NCBI GenBank assembly: GCA_018366035.1
Contig: JAGZIW010000006.1
Location: 159,474-223,473, forward strand
Direction: 5' to 3'
From: Butyricicoccus pullicaecorum
GTDB lineage: Bacteria; Bacillota; Clostridia; Oscillospirales; Butyricicoccaceae
DNA: 64,000 nucleotides
Under the pieces are notes generated by a model, which made no database searches, had not been told where the DNA came from, and saw only the letters and a list, made by a program, of their open reading frames with translations. This document shows positions 8,615-17,520 of this stretch, piece by piece. How positions within the stretch are numbered: the stretch's first letter is position 1; every line of letters begins with the position of its first letter. The position numbers were made by a program, and so were the translations under genes.

Positions 8615-9172
8615 ATGCGAGTCATTTCCGGCACGGCACGGGGGAAAAAACTGATTCCGGTGTCAGGCATGGGCACCCGACCTACCACAGATCGGGTGAA
8701 GGAATCTGTATTTAATATCATTCAAAATCATGTGCAATCTGCACGTGTACTCGATTTGTTTGCGGGAACTGGTCAGATGGGCATTGAAGCCTTGTCTCGT
8801 GGAGCGGTGCATTGTGATTTTGTCGATCGGGATAAGGCGGCACAAAATGTGATTCGGAAAAATGTGGAGGCTGCGCGTGTTTCCGAGCGCGCACGGGTCA
8901 CAGGCGGAGACTTTGGTTCTTTTGTGGCAGGCTGTAAAAAAGAGATGTATGATATCATCTTTTTGGATCCGCCGTATGGCGGAAAAATACTTGGAGAAGC
9001 CCTGCGCGCAATAGAAAGGTTTGACATCTTGTCGAGAACTGGTATAATAGTATGCGAAAGTTTTGTAGACGATTCCGTGCAAACCAAATTTTCGATTGGC
9101 CGTACCTATCGATATGGAACCGTTCAGATTATGATTTTATCACATCAGCAGGAGAATGGAACGAATCTATGA
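8615..9172 (+). CDS. rsmD: 16S rRNA (guanine966-N2)-methyltransferase RsmD
   Basis: RsmD is an S-adenosylmethionine-dependent methyltransferase modifying G966 of 16S rRNA. The SAM-binding motif DLFAGTGQMGIEALSRGA and the catalytic DPPY motif (FLDPPYGG) are clear. The ATG at 8615 has AGGAGGAG at 8597–8604 and matches the family N-terminus MRVISGTARGKKL; an in-frame upstream extension inside uvrC is rejected. Length is 185 aa. It overlaps coaD by 4 nt, a common rsmD–coaD pairing. Confidence 0.95.
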   Translation: MRVISGTARGKKLIPVSGMGTRPTTDRVKESVFNIIQNHVQSARVLDLFAGTGQMGIEALSRGAVHCDFVDRDKAAQNVIRKNVEAARVSERARVTGGDFGSFVAGCKKEMYDIIFLDPPYGGKILGEALRAIERFDILSRTGIIVCESFVDDSVQTKFSIGRTYRYGTVQIMILSHQQENGTNL

Positions 9173-9654
9173 AAATTGCAATCTATCCGGGGAGTTTTGA
9201 TCCGGTGACGCTGGGGCATTTAGATGTCATTGAACGAGCATCATCACTTTTTGACCGTCTAATCGTGGTTGTTATGCACAACCAGACAAAGACGCCAATG
9301 TTTACATTGGAGGAACGTCAGAAATTTCTGCGTCAGATTACAGTACATTTGGACAATGTGGAAGTAGATGGATTTTGCGGCTTGTTGGCAGAGTATGCGG
9401 CAAAACGCGGTGCATGCACCATTGTAAAAGGGCTGCGCGCAGTTTCCGATTTTGAATCTGAGTTCCAGATGGCGCTGGCAAACCGGAAGCTGAACCCAAA
9501 TCTTGATACTGCATTTTTGATGACGAGTGCAAAGTACATGTATTTGTCCTCGTCGCTGGTGAAGGATATTGCGGCCCATGGCGGTGCAATCTCTGGCTTT
9601 GTTTCGTCGGAGATCGAAACAGAGGTCTTGAAACGAATGAGAAAGGAAGACTGA
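9169..9654 (+). CDS. coaD: Pantetheine-phosphate adenylyltransferase
   Basis: CoaD transfers AMP from ATP to 4'-phosphopantetheine, the penultimate step of coenzyme A synthesis. The nucleotidylyltransferase motif GSFDPVTLGH is at residues 8–17, and the C-terminal substrate motif appears as YLSSSLVKDIA. The 161-aa length from ATG 9169 matches the family. The start overlaps the rsmD stop as ATGA. Longer in-frame starts inside rsmD have no family similarity. Confidence 0.96.
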   Translation: MKIAIYPGSFDPVTLGHLDVIERASSLFDRLIVVVMHNQTKTPMFTLEERQKFLRQITVHLDNVEVDGFCGLLAEYAAKRGACTIVKGLRAVSDFESEFQMALANRKLNPNLDTAFLMTSAKYMYLSSSLVKDIAAHGGAISGFVSSEIETEVLKRMRKED

Positions 9655-9658
9655 ATTT

Positions 9659-10123
9659 ATGGCAGCTGCATTAGAAGAACTGATCAATAATATTCAGGAA
9701 ATGGTTCAGGAGGCATGGACGCTTCCATTGGCGAGTGACAAGTGTGTAATTGAGCGTGAGAGAATGCTCGATCTGATTGACGAGCTGCGCAGTACATTGC
9801 CGGCAGACATCAAGATGGCGGCAGAGATTGTTCAGCAGAGAAATCAAATGATGGCAGACGGCAGACGAGAGCTCGATACCATGAAAAAACGCCTTGAAGA
9901 GGAAGCGCGCAAGATGCTCAGCAAAACGGAAATCATGCAGCAGGCGCGCGCACGGGCAAAGGAAATCGTAGGGAATGCAGAGATTCAGGCAAAAGAGCTG
10001 CGCCGCGCAGCGAATGAATACTGTGAGGATTCCCTCAAGCGCACCGAAGAGGCGCTCAGCTTATCTTCGGAGGAGCTCAAGAAAGCGCGTGCGCGATTTC
10101 GATCGGCAGCGAAAAATGGATAA
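9659..10123 (+). CDS. Coiled-coil protein of unknown function
   Basis: This 154-aa charged protein starts 4 nt after the coaD stop, so it is probably in the same operon. Residues about 50–150 are strongly helical with heptad spacing and many Glu, Arg and Ala. The look is similar to ATP-synthase b/E-type stalk or DivIVA-type coiled coils, but no diagnostic motif is visible. There is no signal peptide, membrane segment or cysteine pair suggesting catalysis. I do not assign a function. A terminator follows. Confidence 0.72.
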   Translation: MAAALEELINNIQEMVQEAWTLPLASDKCVIERERMLDLIDELRSTLPADIKMAAEIVQQRNQMMADGRRELDTMKKRLEEEARKMLSKTEIMQQARARAKEIVGNAEIQAKELRRAANEYCEDSLKRTEEALSLSSEELKKARARFRSAAKNG

Positions 10124-10130
10124 ATACAGG

Positions 10131-10159
10131 AGGAGGACGTTTGTGCGTTCTCCTTTTGC
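10131..10159 (+). terminator. Intrinsic terminator after the coaD operon
   Basis: The arms AGGAGGACG and CGTTCTCCT form a 9-bp stem with one G·U pair around a TTTGTG loop, followed by TTTT. It marks the end of the coaD transcript. Confidence 0.72.
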
Positions 10160-10485
10160 TTGAGACTGTCGAAGGGCTGTCAAAGTCCTTTCAGACGGTG
10201 AAATTCCGCTGAAGATACCTCAATTGTGCGGCGAATAAAAATTTTCTTGTTGTATATTTCAATTGTTTTCGTCTGTACCCGTCAAAGAATGAAAATCGAA
10301 CAAATGTACGAAAAACGTGGAAAAATGTAAAAAAATGTACACTTCTGTCCGTTAAAATTGAAGTAAAGGCGCGGGAAGGGGTTGCAATTTGGTTACAAAA
10401 CGACTATAATAGAACAAGAATAGAGGGTGTCTCTATTTTTTAGTGTGCCTAAATCATAGGGCTCAGGATATTAGGAAATTTAAGC
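10160..10485. other. Upstream region of the division/cell-wall cluster
   Basis: This 326-bp gap holds no gene. mraZ, which usually stands here, is missing, and I see no GTGG-type MraZ operator repeats. A consensus promoter lies at 10382–10410, and a ~75-nt leader runs to the rsmH start. Confidence 0.6.
10382..10410 (+). promoter_or_regulatory. Promoter of rsmH and the dcw cluster
   Basis: TTGCAA (−35) is separated by 17 nt from TATAAT (−10). Transcription would start near 10417 and lead into rsmH. Confidence 0.8.
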
Positions 10486-11427
10486 ATGAACGATTTTTTT
10501 CATATCAGTATTTTGCTGGAGCCTTGCCTTGACGCATTGCAGATTAAGCCGGACGGTGTCTACATAGATGCAACCCTTGGTGGGGCAGGACATTCATTCC
10601 ATATTGCCAGCCGTTTGTCCGATGCGGGAACACTGCTCTGCATAGACAGGGACAGAGAAGCCCTTGCAAATGCAGAGGTTCGCTTGGCACCTGTACGAAA
10701 CCGTGTGCGTTTGTGCCAAAGTGATTTTCGGCAGTTAGATGCAGTTTTGTCACGTGAGGGCTTTACACAGGCAGATGGCATACTCTTTGATTTGGGCGTA
10801 TCCTCTCCGCAGCTCGATCATGGGGAACGTGGCTTTTCCTACATGAAGGACGCACCGCTTGATATGCGCATGGATCAGGGACAGGCTCTGACAGCCTATG
10901 ATATTGTCAATGGCTGGTCGCGTGAGGAAATCCGCAGAATTCTGTTTGAATACGGAGAAGAACGCTATGCACCGCTCATCGCGGCTGCAATCGAGCGGTA
11001 CCGTCAGCAAAAGCCGATTGAGACAACACTGGAACTTGTAGATATTATCAAGGGTGCAATGCCTGTGAAGGCACTGCGCGAAAAGCAGCACCCAGCAAAG
11101 CGCAGCTTTCAGGCAATTCGGATTGCGGTCAATGATGAACTTGGCGCAGTTTCTGAGGCGATGGAAAAGGCGATTGATGTGCTTGCGCCGTGTGGGCGTT
11201 TGGCTGTCATTACTTTTCACTCACTGGAAGACCGCATTGTAAAAAACACATTCCAGAAGGCGGCACAGGGCTGTACCTGTCCGCGTGATTTTCCGGTATG
11301 TGTGTGCGGCAATCAGCCGCGCATCAAAATAATTACACGTAAACCAATCGTTCCGAACAGTGATGAGCTGAACGAGAACGCCCGTGCCCGCAGTGCAAAG
11401 CTGCGTGTGTGCGAGAAACTGGGGTAA
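10486..11427 (+). CDS. rsmH: 16S rRNA (cytosine1402-N4)-methyltransferase RsmH
   Basis: RsmH (MraW) methylates N4 of C1402 in the 16S rRNA decoding site. The family N-terminus (HISILLEPCLDAL), the SAM-binding GGAGHS segment and the C-terminal ITFHSLEDRIVK motif are all present. Length is 313 aa. It opens the dcw cluster because mraZ is absent, and ftsL follows 19 nt downstream. Confidence 0.95.
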   Translation: MNDFFHISILLEPCLDALQIKPDGVYIDATLGGAGHSFHIASRLSDAGTLLCIDRDREALANAEVRLAPVRNRVRLCQSDFRQLDAVLSREGFTQADGILFDLGVSSPQLDHGERGFSYMKDAPLDMRMDQGQALTAYDIVNGWSREEIRRILFEYGEERYAPLIAAAIERYRQQKPIETTLELVDIIKGAMPVKALREKQHPAKRSFQAIRIAVNDELGAVSEAMEKAIDVLAPCGRLAVITFHSLEDRIVKNTFQKAAQGCTCPRDFPVCVCGNQPRIKIITRKPIVPNSDELNENARARSAKLRVCEKLG

Positions 11428-11446
11428 CTACGAGAGGAGTCCAATT

Positions 11447-12031
11447 ATGATAAAAGCAAGCCGTGACAGCGCTGCATATCAACTGGACGCTGCATCGTCG
11501 CCAGACCAGCTGGACACCAGCCGTTTTGCGCAGCCTGAAAAATCAGATGTGCAGCAACAGCAGTCGAAGCCGGAGGGGAGACAGCCGGCGTCAAAACAAA
11601 AACAAACCGCTGGCAGACATCATAAAAAAAACAAAAAAGGGACGCAAATCAGGCAGCGTATTCGACTGGTTACACCAGCAAGACTGTTTTGTGCGGTTTT
11701 TGTTGGCATTTTGTGTACTTGCTTGATTTATTCGCAGATGATGTTGACCGTAAAGACACATGAGCTGAGCCAGTGCGAGAGTGAACTGAAGGTACTTGAA
11801 AGTGCCCATGTGTCGCTTATGAGTAAGTATGAGCAGCAATATAATGCAGATTATATTGCGGAATATGCAGAAAATACACTTGGCATGGTGAAATTAAGCA
11901 CCAGTCAGATCGAATATATCGAACTTGCCAGACAGGAGGGCATTGATGTCACATCGTCAGCGCCGACAACCGGTGGTGTGGTTGGTTCGCTTGTGAGAGG
12001 CTTTACTGCGCTTTTGGAATATCTGCGATAA
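11447..12031 (+). CDS. ftsL: FtsL/DivIC-like division protein
   Basis: This is a 194-aa bitopic membrane protein between rsmH and the transpeptidase gene, the conserved place of ftsL. A long, basic, Gln-rich cytoplasmic N-terminus (about 85 residues) precedes one transmembrane segment (LFCAVFVGILCTCLIYSQMM). A short extracytoplasmic coiled coil with a YAENTLGMVK segment, typical of FtsL/DivIC proteins, follows. I chose ATG 11447, which has GAGAGGAG upstream; an earlier in-frame ATG lies inside rsmH. Sequence similarity is weak, as usual for FtsL, so position and topology carry the call. Confidence 0.82.
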   Translation: MIKASRDSAAYQLDAASSPDQLDTSRFAQPEKSDVQQQQSKPEGRQPASKQKQTAGRHHKKNKKGTQIRQRIRLVTPARLFCAVFVGILCTCLIYSQMMLTVKTHELSQCESELKVLESAHVSLMSKYEQQYNADYIAEYAENTLGMVKLSTSQIEYIELARQEGIDVTSSAPTTGGVVGSLVRGFTALLEYLR

Positions 12032-12056
12032 GCCCCGCAATAAGATAGATACTACG

Positions 12057-12094
12057 GGAGTGAGAGGTGTCATGCACTTCTGACTCCTTTTTTT
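12057..12094 (+). terminator. Intrinsic terminator between ftsL and spoVD
   Basis: The left arm GGAGTGAGAGGTG (12057–12069) pairs with CACTTCTGACTCC (12075–12087), giving 12 pairs and one G-G mismatch around TCATG. Seven Ts follow. It lies 26 nt upstream of the spoVD start, inside the dcw cluster. Confidence 0.82.
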
Positions 12095-12120
12095 CTGAAT
12101 TTGACGGAGGAATCACGCTT

Positions 12121-14622
12121 ATGCCCATGAAAGGTCCCGGCAAGGAAATGCAGCGCCGTATGGTTGTTATGGCATCGCTTGCCTGCTTAATCGGGTTTTC
12201 CGCAGTTGCTGCGCGCTTGGCTTGGATGCAAATCTATCAGTTTGAGTATTATAATACCAAAGCAAGCTCTCTGCAAACGAGAGATACGATTTTGCAGCCA
12301 AAGCGCGGCACAATTTATGACAGTAATATGACCGAGCTTGCGGTTTCCGCGAGCACAGAACGTGTGGAAATTTATCCAAGCCAGTTCGTCAGCAAGGACA
12401 ATATCAATTCCCAAAAAAAAGGACTCAATATACCGGTAGAGGAGCAGCAGGAACGGGTTGCAAGGCTGCTGTCTGATGTTTTGGGGGTGGATTACGAATC
12501 TGTACTGAAAAAAGCACAGGACACCAAGAAGGGCGGTCTAAGCGTTGCGTTTGGTGTGGAAAAAGAGGTTGCTGACCGCCTGCGTGAGGAAATTAAAAAA
12601 GCCAAAGATGCGTATGATGAGGATACAAAGCGTATTCGGGCAAATGACGGTGTGGGAAGCTATTCTGATGAAGCTTTTGTTTATGGCAGTCTGATTGGCT
12701 TTGTAGATGACTATCACCGTTATTATCCAATGGGGGCTTTTGCTTCTCAGGCAATTGGCTTTATGACAGAAAATGAAAATCCGGTAGGACAGTGGGGAAT
12801 CGAACGGCAGTATGAAGCCGAGCTTGCCGGATCTGCCGGACGCATTGTACGGGCGGCAAATTCCTCTGGCGGGCAGCTTCCGGTCGAGGCAGAGCAGTAT
12901 GTTCCGGCGCAAGATGGAAATTCTGTGGTTCTTACTATTGACTCTACGATTCAGGAAACACTGGAAAAGCAGCTGGAGACTGCGCTTGCAGATAACCCGA
13001 AAGCACGCGGCGGCGTTTCCGGCATCGTCATGGATGTAAAAACAGGAGAACTGCTGGCACTTGCAGAGCTGCCGGACTTTGATCCCAATACACCGAATAC
13101 CATTACAAATGAACAGCAGATCGCTTCGATGAAGGAGCAGCTGACCGAAAAATTGACCGAAAAAGAAATGGATACCACACAGCTGCCAGACGATGAGTGG
13201 TTCAAAAATGGTGGTTCCAAAAATTTGACACAGGAAATGCAGGACAATAAGGACTTGATTTCTATTTTGACGGAAATCCGCACCACATCTCTCAATGATA
13301 TGTGGAAAATCAAGCCGGTTACAGACAAATATGAGCCGGGATCTGCGTTTAAGCTTGTGACAGTCGCTGCGGCGTATGAGGAACATGCAGTTGATGCAAA
13401 CAGCACATTTTTCTGCAATGGTGCTTTGAAGGTGGATTCGGAGACGACTATTAAATGTCATAAGATTGCGGGTCATGGTCAGCAGACCTTGACAGAGGCT
13501 TTGGAAAATTCTTGTAACGTCGCGATGATGAATATTGCATTCCAGTTGGGTGCAGATAAATTTTATGAATATTTTGATGCATTCGGTTTGCTGGATCGCA
13601 CTGAAATCGATCTTCCGGGCGAGCGCGATACCGTTTCCTCTGACATGCACAGTTTGGAAGCTTTGCGTAAAACAAAGAGTACACTGGCGACTACATCTTT
13701 CGGTCAGCGCTTTAAGGTTTCCCCAATTCAGATGTTGTCTACGGTTTGTGCAATTGTAGATGATGGAAGACTCAAGAAACCACATATTGTAAAGGAAATA
13801 TTGAATGCAGATGGTACAGTGAAGCAGGTGATAGAGCCTGAGATTAAACGTCAGGTTGTCTCAGCAGAGACTTCCGCATATATGCGTGAGGCAATGGAGA
13901 AGGTCGTTTCAGAAGGTACCGGACAGAACGCTTATGTTGCAGGATTCCGCATTGGCGGTAAGACCGCAACCTCGGAGCTGTCTTTGCCGGGCACACCACT
14001 TGACAAGCAGCGCTATACGGCATCTTTTGTCGGCGTTGCGCCTATGGACGATCCGCAAATTGCTGTCCTCATTATTATTTCAGATTTGCCGTATTCGGCA
14101 CCTCATGGCGGCGGTGCTATTGCAGCGCCGGTTGTTGGACGTGTGATGAATGAAGTGCTGCAATATTTGGGCACAGAGCCAATTTATGATGAGAGCGAAA
14201 CCGATCGGCGGGAGATGAGTACGCCGCGCGTCATTGGTATGACAAAAGAAGATGCAAAGGCGGCGGCAGAACGTGCAGAGCTGAAGTGTCGATTCTTAGG
14301 GGAGGGAGACACGGTAAGCGATCAGGTTCCGAGTGCCGGTCAGAAGATTCCCGTAGGCAGTGAGATGATTATTTATCTGGGTGACCGCACCAAGACGACT
14401 GAGCCGGTTACAGTACCACGTCTCATTGGACGCTCTCCAGAAGAAGTGGAGTCTATGCTGGAAAGTCGTAATCTGTATGTACGGCGTACAGGTGTAGCAA
14501 GCAATAAGTATAACTGGCAGACCAATGCCATTAAACAAAATCCAGCAGCCGGAAGTAAAGTATCTGTTGGTACTGTGATTGAGGTCGAGTTCTCAAATAC
14601 AGAGGGCGTAAGTGACCGCTAA
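12121..14622 (+). CDS. spoVD: SpoVD/PBP2-type transpeptidase with two PASTA domains
   Basis: This is a class B penicillin-binding protein that cross-links septal or spore peptidoglycan together with the adjacent FtsW. One transmembrane anchor lies at about residues 14–34, followed by the dimerisation domain and the transpeptidase domain. The active-site motifs are S408-A-F-K411 and S464-C-N466. The third motif is K614-T-A instead of the usual K-T-G. Two PASTA domains fill about residues 700–760 and 765–830. I chose ATG 12121 (GGAGGA at 12106–12111). SpoVD versus the vegetative PBP2B role cannot be told from sequence alone. Length is 833 aa. Confidence 0.9.
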   Translation: MPMKGPGKEMQRRMVVMASLACLIGFSAVAARLAWMQIYQFEYYNTKASSLQTRDTILQPKRGTIYDSNMTELAVSASTERVEIYPSQFVSKDNINSQKKGLNIPVEEQQERVARLLSDVLGVDYESVLKKAQDTKKGGLSVAFGVEKEVADRLREEIKKAKDAYDEDTKRIRANDGVGSYSDEAFVYGSLIGFVDDYHRYYPMGAFASQAIGFMTENENPVGQWGIERQYEAELAGSAGRIVRAANSSGGQLPVEAEQYVPAQDGNSVVLTIDSTIQETLEKQLETALADNPKARGGVSGIVMDVKTGELLALAELPDFDPNTPNTITNEQQIASMKEQLTEKLTEKEMDTTQLPDDEWFKNGGSKNLTQEMQDNKDLISILTEIRTTSLNDMWKIKPVTDKYEPGSAFKLVTVAAAYEEHAVDANSTFFCNGALKVDSETTIKCHKIAGHGQQTLTEALENSCNVAMMNIAFQLGADKFYEYFDAFGLLDRTEIDLPGERDTVSSDMHSLEALRKTKSTLATTSFGQRFKVSPIQMLSTVCAIVDDGRLKKPHIVKEILNADGTVKQVIEPEIKRQVVSAETSAYMREAMEKVVSEGTGQNAYVAGFRIGGKTATSELSLPGTPLDKQRYTASFVGVAPMDDPQIAVLIIISDLPYSAPHGGGAIAAPVVGRVMNEVLQYLGTEPIYDESETDRREMSTPRVIGMTKEDAKAAAERAELKCRFLGEGDTVSDQVPSAGQKIPVGSEMIIYLGDRTKTTEPVTVPRLIGRSPEEVESMLESRNLYVRRTGVASNKYNWQTNAIKQNPAAGSKVSVGTVIEVEFSNTEGVSDR

Positions 14623-14646
14623 TGAAGAGAAGAGAGGCTGATCCGT

Positions 14647-16083
14647 ATGAAACTGCGTGATTTATTACAAGATATTCCCGTGCTCTCCAGTGCAGTGGAT
14701 TTAGACACCGAGATTCGGGAGGTACGTTACGATTCCAGAGCCGTAGAGTCGGGTGATTTATTTGTCGCAATTCGGGGCTTTGCCGCCGATGGACATGAGT
14801 ATATTGGAATGGCGCTCAAAAAAGGAGCTGCTGCTGTGGTATGTCAGGAGGCAGGCAAGGGGATTCCGGCAATCATTGTTGCCGATACCCGCGCTGCATT
14901 GGCCGATATTGCAGGCAATCGGTTTGGACACCCATCTGAAAAGCTCAAGATGATCGGTGTTACGGGAACCAATGGCAAAACAACTACAACAACACTCATC
15001 AAGCATATTTTGGAGTGTCAGGGCTTCAAGGTGGGACTCATCGGAACCAATCAGAATATGATTGGAGAGCAGGTGATCCCGACAGAACGCACCACACCAG
15101 AGTCTTATGAACTTCAAGCATTATTTGCACGCATGGCAGATGCAGGCTGCACACACTGTGTTATGGAAGTGTCTTCACACTCCTTGGTGCTCGACCGTGT
15201 GCGCGGGGTGCGTTTTGAAACCGGCGTGTTCACCAATCTTACGCAGGATCATTTGGATTTCCATAAGACTATGGAAGCCTATCGTGAGGCAAAGGCAAAA
15301 TTGTTCGAACTGAGTAATCAGGGGGTCATCAATTTAGATGACCCAGCAGCAGAAAAAATGCTGGCAAGTGCACATTGCCCCTGCATGACCTTCTCGGCGC
15401 GAAAGGACGCTGCGGATTTGTCTGCCAAGAATATAGTATTGGGTGCTTCTGGCGTGGAATTTGTAGCAGCAGAAAAGGGCGGGATCGCACGGGTTTCTTT
15501 GGGGATTCCGGGACTTTTCTCTGTGGAAAATGCGCTGGCAGCCATGGGTGCCTGTCTTACGCTGGGCATTTCGATTGAGGCTTGTGCGCATGCACTGGAA
15601 AGCGCACAGGGTGTTGCAGGGCGTGCGGAGGTCGTGCCAACAGATACAGATTATACTGTGCTCATTGACTATGCACATGCGCCGGACGGTGTATCCAATA
15701 TCCTGCGCACAGTGCGCGGGTTTGCACAGGGACGTGTGATTGCGCTCTTTGGCTGCGGCGGAGACCGTGATAAAACCAAGCGACCCATTATGGGAAGGAT
15801 TGCGGCAGAGCTTGCAGATTACTGTATAGTGACCTCGGATAATCCGCGTACCGAGCAGCCGCAGGCGATTATTGATGATATTCTGACAGGTATGCAGGAC
15901 GCCAAGGTTCCGGTAGATGTGATTTGTGACCGTGTGCAGGCGATCCACCATGCATTGGCGCTTGCAAAGACGGGTGATGTTGTGGTTCTCATGGGCAAGG
16001 GGCACGAAACCTATCAGGAAATTGACCATGTCAAGCATCACATGGACGAACGGGAAATTATTGCAGATTATTTTAAGAAGTAA
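14647..16083 (+). CDS. murE: UDP-MurNAc-tripeptide ligase MurE
   Basis: MurE adds the third amino acid to UDP-MurNAc-L-Ala-D-Glu. The Mur-ligase P-loop reads VTGTNGKTTTT. The motif DNPR at residues 398–401 is the signature of enzymes using meso-diaminopimelate, so the wall is predicted to be meso-DAP type. The N-terminal substrate domain begins MKLRDLLQDI. Length is 478 aa, typical. It follows spoVD by 24 nt. Confidence 0.95.
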   Translation: MKLRDLLQDIPVLSSAVDLDTEIREVRYDSRAVESGDLFVAIRGFAADGHEYIGMALKKGAAAVVCQEAGKGIPAIIVADTRAALADIAGNRFGHPSEKLKMIGVTGTNGKTTTTTLIKHILECQGFKVGLIGTNQNMIGEQVIPTERTTPESYELQALFARMADAGCTHCVMEVSSHSLVLDRVRGVRFETGVFTNLTQDHLDFHKTMEAYREAKAKLFELSNQGVINLDDPAAEKMLASAHCPCMTFSARKDAADLSAKNIVLGASGVEFVAAEKGGIARVSLGIPGLFSVENALAAMGACLTLGISIEACAHALESAQGVAGRAEVVPTDTDYTVLIDYAHAPDGVSNILRTVRGFAQGRVIALFGCGGDRDKTKRPIMGRIAAELADYCIVTSDNPRTEQPQAIIDDILTGMQDAKVPVDVICDRVQAIHHALALAKTGDVVVLMGKGHETYQEIDHVKHHMDEREIIADYFKK

Positions 16084-16150
16084 CAGCGGTACCACAGACC
16101 TGTAAAGGCTGTAAGCTTGCTGGAAAACAGAGATAGAAGGGGAGTCATTT

Positions 16151-17518
16151 ATGGAGCCATTTACCCTCTCTCAGGCAGCTGCATGGACGGAAGGCACCTG
16201 CACGGCAGATGTGACAATTACAAAGGTTGTACGAGATGCACGTGAGGCGCAGTCGGGAAGTTTATTTGTCGCAATTCAGGGAGAACGATTTGACGGACAT
16301 GATTTTATAGGGCAGGCGGTGGAGCGCGGTGCGGCAGCAGTACTCACCCACCGAAAAGAGGAAACCTATCCAATACCAGCGCTCTATGTACAGGATACTC
16401 GGCAGGCACTGCTGGATTTGGCAGGTGGATACCGCATGCAGTTTGACTGTCCGGTGGTTGCTGTTACAGGTTCTGTTGGCAAGACGACGACCAAAGAGAT
16501 GATTGCATCGGTGTTGTCTGAGCGGTATCAGACCTTGAAAACGCAGGGGAATCTCAATAATACCATTGGCATGCCCTTTACAGCCTTGGAACTTACACAA
16601 GAGACCGAAGCGGCTGTGTTTGAGATGGGCATGTCCGGATTTGGAGAAATCGCAGCCATGGCAGCCTGTGGGCAGCCGAATTTGGCAGTTATTACAATGA
16701 TTGGTACCTCTCATATTGAATTTCTCGGCTCGAGAGAAGGAATTTGCCGCGCAAAGATGGAAATTCTGGAAGGGCTTGCAGCCCGTGGCGGCATTGCGAT
16801 CCTAAATGGCGATGAGCCGCTTCTGTGGGAGCAGCGTGACCAGCTGTTTGGCAGAGTGGTGTGGTTTGGTGTACAAAACCCAGAGTGTATGTTCCGTGCA
16901 CAGGAGATTTCCTGTAAAGATGGCATATTGCAGTTTACGATGATTATGCCGGAGGGGAGTCAGAAGGTTTCTGTAACCTCACAGGGCACACATAACGTGA
17001 CAAATGCACTGGCAGCAGCGGCCTGCGGTTGGCTTCTGGGGTTGGACGGTGCAGAAATTGCAGCCGGTCTTTCCGCATATCGTCCGGTTGGAATGCGCGA
17101 AAAGTGCTATGAAAGAAATGGGTTCATCATCTATGAGGACTGCTATAATGCAAGTCCGGATTCGATGGAGGCAGCGCTTCGGGCAATGTCGGAGATGGAA
17201 AGCTCGCGTCATATCGCTGTACTGGGGGGTATGGGAGAGCTTGGAGATTATGCGGAAGAGGGACATCGCCGCGCGGGCCGCGCAGCAGCAGCGTATGCGG
17301 ATATTCTCTTGACCTATGGTGAAAATACAGAATACCTGCGTGAAGGGGCACGGGAGGCAGGCATGGACGAAGCCAATATTTGGGGATTTGACAGCCACAA
17401 GACGCTTGCTGCGGCCCTCCAAACCCTTGCACAGTCAGGCGATGTTCTGCTGTTTAAGGGCAGTCGCTCTATGCAGATGGAGAATGCTTTGAAATTGTTC
17501 CTTGGGGAGGAAGTTTAA
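16151..17518 (+). CDS. murF: UDP-MurNAc-tripeptide–D-Ala-D-Ala ligase MurF
   Basis: MurF joins D-Ala-D-Ala to the UDP-MurNAc tripeptide. The ATP-binding motif is VTGSVGKTTTKEMI and the central and C-terminal Mur-ligase domains are complete (YNASPDSMEAAL). Length is 455 aa. GAAGGGGAG precedes the ATG. The 67-bp gap after murE holds no clear terminator. mraY starts 2 nt after its stop. Confidence 0.95.
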   Translation: MEPFTLSQAAAWTEGTCTADVTITKVVRDAREAQSGSLFVAIQGERFDGHDFIGQAVERGAAAVLTHRKEETYPIPALYVQDTRQALLDLAGGYRMQFDCPVVAVTGSVGKTTTKEMIASVLSERYQTLKTQGNLNNTIGMPFTALELTQETEAAVFEMGMSGFGEIAAMAACGQPNLAVITMIGTSHIEFLGSREGICRAKMEILEGLAARGGIAILNGDEPLLWEQRDQLFGRVVWFGVQNPECMFRAQEISCKDGILQFTMIMPEGSQKVSVTSQGTHNVTNALAAAACGWLLGLDGAEIAAGLSAYRPVGMREKCYERNGFIIYEDCYNASPDSMEAALRAMSEMESSRHIAVLGGMGELGDYAEEGHRRAGRAAAAYADILLTYGENTEYLREGAREAGMDEANIWGFDSHKTLAAALQTLAQSGDVLLFKGSRSMQMENALKLFLGEEV

Positions 17519-17520
17519 TT

